Positions 58,510 through 64,000 of a DNA stretch of 64,000 nucleotides are shown in pieces. Origin of the DNA: Welwitschia mirabilis (taxonomy: Eukaryota > Gnetophyta > Gnetopsida > Welwitschiales); contig JBOZIK010000001.1 in assembly GCA_051453625.1 (NCBI GenBank), positions 266,041,549 to 266,105,548 on the forward strand, given 5' to 3'. How positions within the stretch are numbered: position 1 is the stretch's first letter; every line of letters begins with the position of its first letter. The translations under genes and the position numbers were made by a program. The notes under the pieces are model-generated. The model did not search any database. It was not told the DNA's origin and saw only the letters and a list, made by a program, of their open reading frames with translations.

Positions 58510-59845
58510 TATAGCACCAGACCTTGTGAGGGGAAAAACATTATAATGTTACATTAAAATTTAATCCATCATGGAATCATATATGAAAAAATGGGATCAT
58601 ATACTTGAAAAGATAAAAGATTTTTGACTTTAGTTGACTACCTAGTGGTAATAATATGAATAGGAACAATAGTCTTCAAAAGTAAAATTTTATTATGCTA
58701 AATTATTGTATATTATGTCTACTTATAAAATAAAATATGCATCATCTATTTATTTAATGTCGAGTTACTCAGTCAATACAAAATGCTCTTCACTTCATAT
58801 CTCAAATTAATACTACTTTAAACTTGTTTTATAACTATAAAAAATGCTTATCAACCTTCATTTATAATAGCCTTTGGTAAAAATATTGGAAGGCAAAAGT
58901 GTACATCTAAGCATATAGACTAAAAAGTCAATGATTATCTTGTATCATGTCAACAATTGATGAGAAATTTTCAATATGGTTATCCAAGTTACATTTATAT
59001 GATAGATTTTGAATTATAGTAATAAGAGTGAGGAACTTGCATTCTATGATATTGATTTTTATGATTATGATATGCAAAACATTAGTCTAACAAAGAGGAT
59101 GAGGTGTTCATTACAAAGAAAACAACTAAAAATTCAAAGTACGCTAGACATCATCTAAGGATTTTGTGCCTTTTAAGGAAGACAACTTATATGATAATAA
59201 CATTTAGGAATCTAACTAGACCAAAAGAAGGTCTACACATCCTTAGAAGGCAAAATTGGAATTTCTTTCTTATCTCTTTAAAAAAGATGATTCTCTTTAA
59301 AAACAAAAAAAAAAATGATTCTCCATCTATCATTACAAGAAAAATGACATTGAATTCCTAAAATCCATCAAAAGCATTTCATTCACATTAAACTTTAGTT
59401 TCAATTATATTTTTCTTGCCATTGCCTTTCTTCATGTAGACATTTCAATTAAATGGAATTTTCATTGTGACGTTTGTAAACTTCATGATGAATATGACTC
59501 AATGATATAATAAAGTTTTATTTGAGTTTTGTGTATATTTTTAATTGCTAGTTATCTTACTAAAATGCAATCTAGAAAATTATAATTTTCATTTTTTAAA
59601 GAACTTTTTAAACAATTAAACTCACAACCATAAAATGACCAAAGAACTACTCTACTGTCAAGATGTCTCCAAGTAAAGAAAAACTGTAATTGATTGAACA
59701 AATCACACTTCTAATCAACATTTTATCCATTAATCTAACCTATCATCTGTTTATTTTATAATTCATTTTATTCCAAAAACTGTATTACATAATCAAATTT
59801 TAGGTTTTCTTATATCCATATTTAAATCAAAATGGTTCAAGGACT
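58510..59845. other. No recognised feature
   Basis: AT-rich. The open frame at 59,104-59,358 is lysine/arginine-rich with no known motif. Confidence 0.4.
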
Positions 59846-59849
59846 ATGT

Positions 59850-60960
59850 GTATATTGTGACGCTTTCCCAGTTTCCTGCGCAGTGGCTAGAATTTTTCAC
59901 CGTCGTCGCCCTGATATCTAAGAATTACTCTGCAAACTAAAATCACTTAAAATTCATGAAACAATAGGACATTCCATTGCTTGGAAATTTTGATATGAGA
60001 AAAAAGGATTATCACGCTGTAAATTCAAAGAATATATTCAAAGAGTACAGTCAAGACTCAAGAGAATAGATGAGACGAGGTATTATTTTAACGTAAAAAG
60101 TTTACTGTAATGTGAACTTTATCACAGGAACCGTCGGCATTGCAGTTGTGAGAACAATGGTCGACAACATTTCAAAATCACACTAGATGTTATGAGAAAT
60201 GTCAAATATTTGAAAGCATTAAGATAATAAATGATAGGCCAACAGCATTTATGTTTCGTCTCAATTCAGACACAAGTTCTCCAGTGCGAGAAAACTAAAG
60301 ATAGAATCATAAGCTCGCTGCCCCAGAGGACCTATATCGCGTCTTCCAAAAGGTGAATGGCAGTCTCTTCCACTACTTTTCGGAGTAGATTCAGACTTTC
60401 AGAGCGTTTTCTTTCCATCCTTCTACTATCTGTACTGCAACATCTTTAATTCGGGGAAAAACGGAAAAAAGAAAAGCTTGTCTCCACCTCTCCATGTCTG
60501 AAAGTTTTGGTGCAACAAGAAGAAGACGACATTTTCTCAGCAAGAGAAGGCGCATACAGATACGATTTAGCAATATAAACGAGGAACAGATTGTCTGAAC
60601 ATCCTAAAAGATATACTCGAGCTAACGTGGTGAATTACTCCAGATGATTGCATTCTGTATTCGAGAACAAATCGCTTCAAGTATAAAGCGATCTTCGTGC
60701 GTCAACCTGCAGAATTAAAAGTATGAGGTCGAAGCCTATGTTTTTCAGACATGACTCGGCAGCAAAATTTGGAGATTTGGTTCTCAGTGGGAGGCTGACA
60801 AAGGCACCCATGGTTTTAATCCAGCGAATTTTTAACTTTTGACAAGAAGATGAATGGAGGGTGATATATGAAGTGGAAAGAACTCTCTCCACTAACTCAG
60901 CATTGCAGCTCGTTAATCTCCTCCAACCTCAAGATCTTTAATAAGGAGGCCTTCTTCCCA
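59850..60960 (-). other. GC-richer island, possible host gene remnant on the minus strand
   Basis: CG dinucleotides and GC rise sharply here compared with both sides. Minus-strand open frames at 60,677-60,892 (GAFVSLPLRTKSPN) and 60,391-60,573 (MERWRQAFLFSVFPRIKDVA) have non-repeat composition; TTTAATTCTGCAG before GTTGACG near 60,705 and TATCTTTAG before TTTTCTCG near 60,285 look like splice acceptors, the latter opening SRTGELVSELRRNINAVGL. I cannot name the product. Confidence 0.35.
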
Positions 60961-61309
60961 GATCATTTACTTACTTAAAAAATAAGTCTCATTTTAAGAG
61001 GTTTGCTGTTCCCATATAAAAAAATTAGTAGTGTTTTAAAAAAATGGTATATTTGATTAATTCTTTTAAAATTTATCTTCTTGGAAATATCCTTGTATGT
61101 TTTATAATATGTTTTATAAATAGTATTGCAATGGCAGACCAGTCAATGCACCATTGTTCTCTTGCAGTTGATTGTTATTAGAAGTTTCTTATTTAATTGC
61201 ACGCAATCGCTATACTCTAAATTCTGCTTAGTACTAAAGCTTCTTAGTGTTTTGTGTTTTTTGAAAAATTCTTATTTAATATTTTATTTGTAATAAGGGT
61301 CAGGCCCAT
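60961..61309. other. No recognised feature
   Basis: AT-rich flank of the island, nothing identifiable. Confidence 0.4.
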
Positions 61310-61424
61310 CTGGTCCCTAAAAAAAAGAAAGAGCTTGGTCTCCGTTTGATATATTTCTAAGGTTTAACTGGTCCCTAACAAAAGAAAGAGCTTGGTCTCT
61401 TCTTGAAATATTTCTAAGGTTTAA
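61310..61424. repeat. Tandem duplication, 58-base unit, two copies
   Basis: CTGGTCCCTAA, AAAGAAAGAGCTTGGTCTC and ATATTTCTAAGGTTTAA recur at 61,310 and 61,368. It differs at only a few positions, so it looks younger than the elements around it. Confidence 0.85.
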
Positions 61425-62325
61425 CTAATACTATTTCTGTACATTATTTCATTCTTAGAGATGCTACTCTTACATATGTTTAAAACATATGTTGTATTAT
61501 TTTAGAGCATTTAAATAACTTGTTCTTTCTTAAATCTTCTTTAACACCTTCTACCTAATAGACAATCAAGTGTGCAATTTCATTGTCTTTTTTATTCTTT
61601 CTATAATAAACTTCTCATGGCTAACTTAGGATCACTCCATTTTTCCATTAATGTTAATGAAATTGAGTTTGTACTCAAAGACAATGGTAGTCCTAAATAT
61701 TTCCATTAGAGACTAAGAACTTTATTTAATTCATTGTATAAATGTGTAGTCAAGATTTTTGCTTTTGGATCATAGCTCTTTCAATATTATGTTATCTCAG
61801 TCTTCATACATCTTAGATAATACTATTCTATTGGCAAAAACATGTCATTGATGGTAGGTCTCATGAGAAGGTAGTCTTCTTAAAATTGATCATGTAAAAG
61901 TTTTAACATAGTATCTCATGGCATCTTATTCTCAAATTCTTGAATTACTTAGGCTTGGTTGTAAGTTAAAGTAATTTACTTGTATTCCTAATTGTTTCCT
62001 AACATCATTTCTCTAAAGCAATTTATGATTACCAAAAACTAAATGGAAATTGTAAAAGATTATAACATTAGTTTACATCCAAAAGGAGTAGGCATTGGAA
62101 TTCATTCAACAAAAGTAAATGTATCATATACATTTATATACATGACTAGGTGCTAAAGATAGTATGAGATAGTCAAGAAAGATGTTCAAAATTGTTTGGA
62201 TGATGATGCCTTTATTTAAAAATAAACCATGAAAATGAAGATATAACAAACCATGGAAAATAGGCCAATCGATACTACAACTAATGAAAAGCAACTTAGT
62301 TTGGCTACAAGACTAAGGTATTAAC
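61425..62325. other. No recognised gene; possible 3' end of the copia relic
   Basis: Lies downstream of the minus-strand copia RNase H relic and so may hold its 3' LTR, but no LTR pair is visible. Confidence 0.35.
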
Positions 62326-62329
62326 TTTA

Positions 62330-62640
62330 TTACTCTTCCACATTAATGTCAAGGTGATAGATATCAAATTTAATATGAAAGTACTTAAAGTAGTCTTGAT
62401 TGAGTGCCTTGATTAAGATGTCTACAACTTGGCAAAGGGGAATTATCTTGAATCATTTCTTGCTAATTAATTCTTAAGTAATATGATTATTAATGTCAAA
62501 GTGTATATCCTTGTTATGATGCAAGAATTATTTGACATGGCTATTGTGTTAGTGTTGTTGCAATATACGTGAATGGATTGCAATATGTTCAGTTTAAGCA
62601 AGGTCCATATCAATAGGATGAGAAAGATGTAGAGGAGGAG
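62330..62640 (-). pseudogene. Copia RNase H end, minus strand
   Basis: Minus-strand reading: NSHVK*FLHHNKDIHFDINN near 62,510, HIT*ELISKK, then IIPLCQVVDILIKALNQDYF near 62,420 and FDIYHLDINVEE near 62,350. It corresponds to NPVxHxRTKHIEIDxHFIRE, then TxxQxADILTKxLxxxxF and IDIxxPTCRGV of copia RNase H. About 100 residues of the C-terminal part only; stops present. Upstream sequence does not continue the match. Confidence 0.7.
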
Positions 62641-64000
62641 AAGGAGAGCTTAAAGATCATAGAGATCAGTATTGACGATTAGTCGCCTTTGAGAATGTCA
62701 GGATGTGTGACAGATATTTGGACATTTTTAACACCTCAAGATGTTAATGACACAGGCCACAAGGAAGAAAAAATGCATGAGAGGATGTAAAGATACCTTT
62801 AGAAAGTAAGGAAAATAATAACCATAATGCAAATTAGATTATAATCATAAACACTTATCTTTTGTTTTCTTGTTCAACATCATCATTGAATAGATATGTT
62901 ATATTTTCTTCTTATCTTACTTCAATAGAGTGCAAACTCCATGAGGCTAGTGCACTTAAGTAAATAACATTGTTTAAAAAGTTGGCCAAACTAGAAAGTT
63001 GATAACCTCAAAAATGAAAGTTGTGTCGATCAATTGGAGACAAGTCAATAAAAAGTTGATGAAAAAAGTTGACAATGAAATAAAATTAGAAACTACGTTT
63101 TTCAAATATGAGATGACTTAACAACTATAAACATTATTAGAATGCATTGAACACTAGAACAATATGATTAAACGATGTGAAATGCTCTTTTCTGGTCATT
63201 TTTTCAACATGACAAAATTGCATAAGGACAATAATAGAAACATAAAACAAATAAAAGAGTGCTTTCTCTTTAGATTTTAATAGATTCAATATTGCACAAA
63301 AACATACAAATGAAAGTATAATAGTATGTAAAAAATTAAATTATGTTAATAAAACATAAGAATAACATACAAAGTTTATTTTTAAATAAGAGTAAAGTAA
63401 AAATATCTAATTTGCATCTACGATGTAAGTTCTGGGATTTTTTCCCCCTCTTTTCCCCACCAATGCAACTACAATTAGGTTTGTGTGTTCTTTTTCATAA
63501 ACTATGATATAAACTTGGATTAGATCTAGGAATTGAATATAAATTTGTTTCTTGGATGAGAAGCTTATGTCAACTAGGAGAATTAATGTGTTATTTTCCC
63601 CTTGAAGATACCATTATTTTTTATTTAATATAAGGTTTGCAACCACTTTGAAAATCATGACACATAAATATTTTCAAATAAAGCAATACAAATCAATGAA
63701 TTAGCTCACGTCATAACATACTATAAATTCATAACATTTGCAATTTAATTTTTATCATATACGGTAAAAAATACCATGTTATTAGATTTGCATTTCATAA
63801 TAAATACAAAAAAAACAATGTAAAATCTTAAAGAATCTTTTAAGAGACCATTTGTTACAAAGTTAGTAAAAAGTCAGTAAAAATAAGCAAAAATGAATGA
63901 GTTACTAGTCTTCTATTAGTCGATCGAAGAAGTCAACAAAACTCAAAACAAGTGAACTTCTTTAGGTCGGGCCTACAAATCACCATACAGCTACTAGTAG
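62641..64000. other. No recognised feature
   Basis: AT-rich to the end of the window; no domain, LTR pair or repeat that I can support. Confidence 0.4.

Noticed and set aside
60270-60300. ABC transporter exon (SRTGELVSELRR)
   Set aside because: Only one short motif matches; neighbouring sequence has no further transporter motif.

Overview
The window looks like nuclear DNA of a seed plant. It is very AT-rich and almost entirely built of old, broken retrotransposons of plant-specific types: chromodomain and Athila/Tat Ty3-gypsy, Ty1-copia with a GTCGACC-rich LTR, and an L1-type LINE. It also holds plant gene relics (a PPR protein and an importin-alpha). No intact protein gene of ordinary length is present. 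The species cannot be fixed from this sequence; a TE-rich basal angiosperm with old insertions would fit, but that is inference. There are four runs of N (10, 27, 100 and 333 bases).

Bases 1-31,130 are a nest of insertions. A plus-strand chromovirus (A) runs from gag to RNase H at 1-2,414 and resumes in RNase H at 28,186, then integrase, chromodomain, PPT and 3' LTR to 30,689. It is split by a minus-strand Athila/Tat element (LTRs 2,415-3,656 and 26,952-28,185, target duplication AAGAT on both sides). The Athila/Tat reading frame is itself split between gag and protease by a 13.4-kb insertion (11,114-24,539, target duplication TTTAC on both sides) that begins and ends with copies of one copia-type LTR. 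That insertion holds a third LTR copy in the middle (17,273-18,795), a pol-less copia body (gag, protease, and a later ORF), and a 5-kb stretch with PPR and importin-alpha pseudogenes. To the right of chromovirus A, integrase/chromodomain relics of another chromovirus (B) suggest that A itself landed in B.

Bases 31,131-35,800 hold no recognisable gene, but several short tandem duplications. Bases 35,800-39,660 and 59,850-60,960 are GC-richer, low-repeat islands with splice-like signals; the first carries a candidate small secreted-protein gene start at 39,220. Between them lie a three-copy tandem repeat (39.87-40.96 kb), a decayed minus-strand copia element (about 40.98-44.75 kb), an element with 0.82-kb LTRs (45,550-52,068) and no recognised pol, and a minus-strand L1-type LINE (about 53.7-58.5 kb). 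A minus-strand copia RNase H relic sits at 62.3-62.6 kb.

Nothing here looks able to move: every element has stops, frameshifts or altered catalytic residues. The value of the window is structural: the nesting order, the three-LTR insertion with gene fragments, and features kept or lost through what looks like heavy C-to-T decay.
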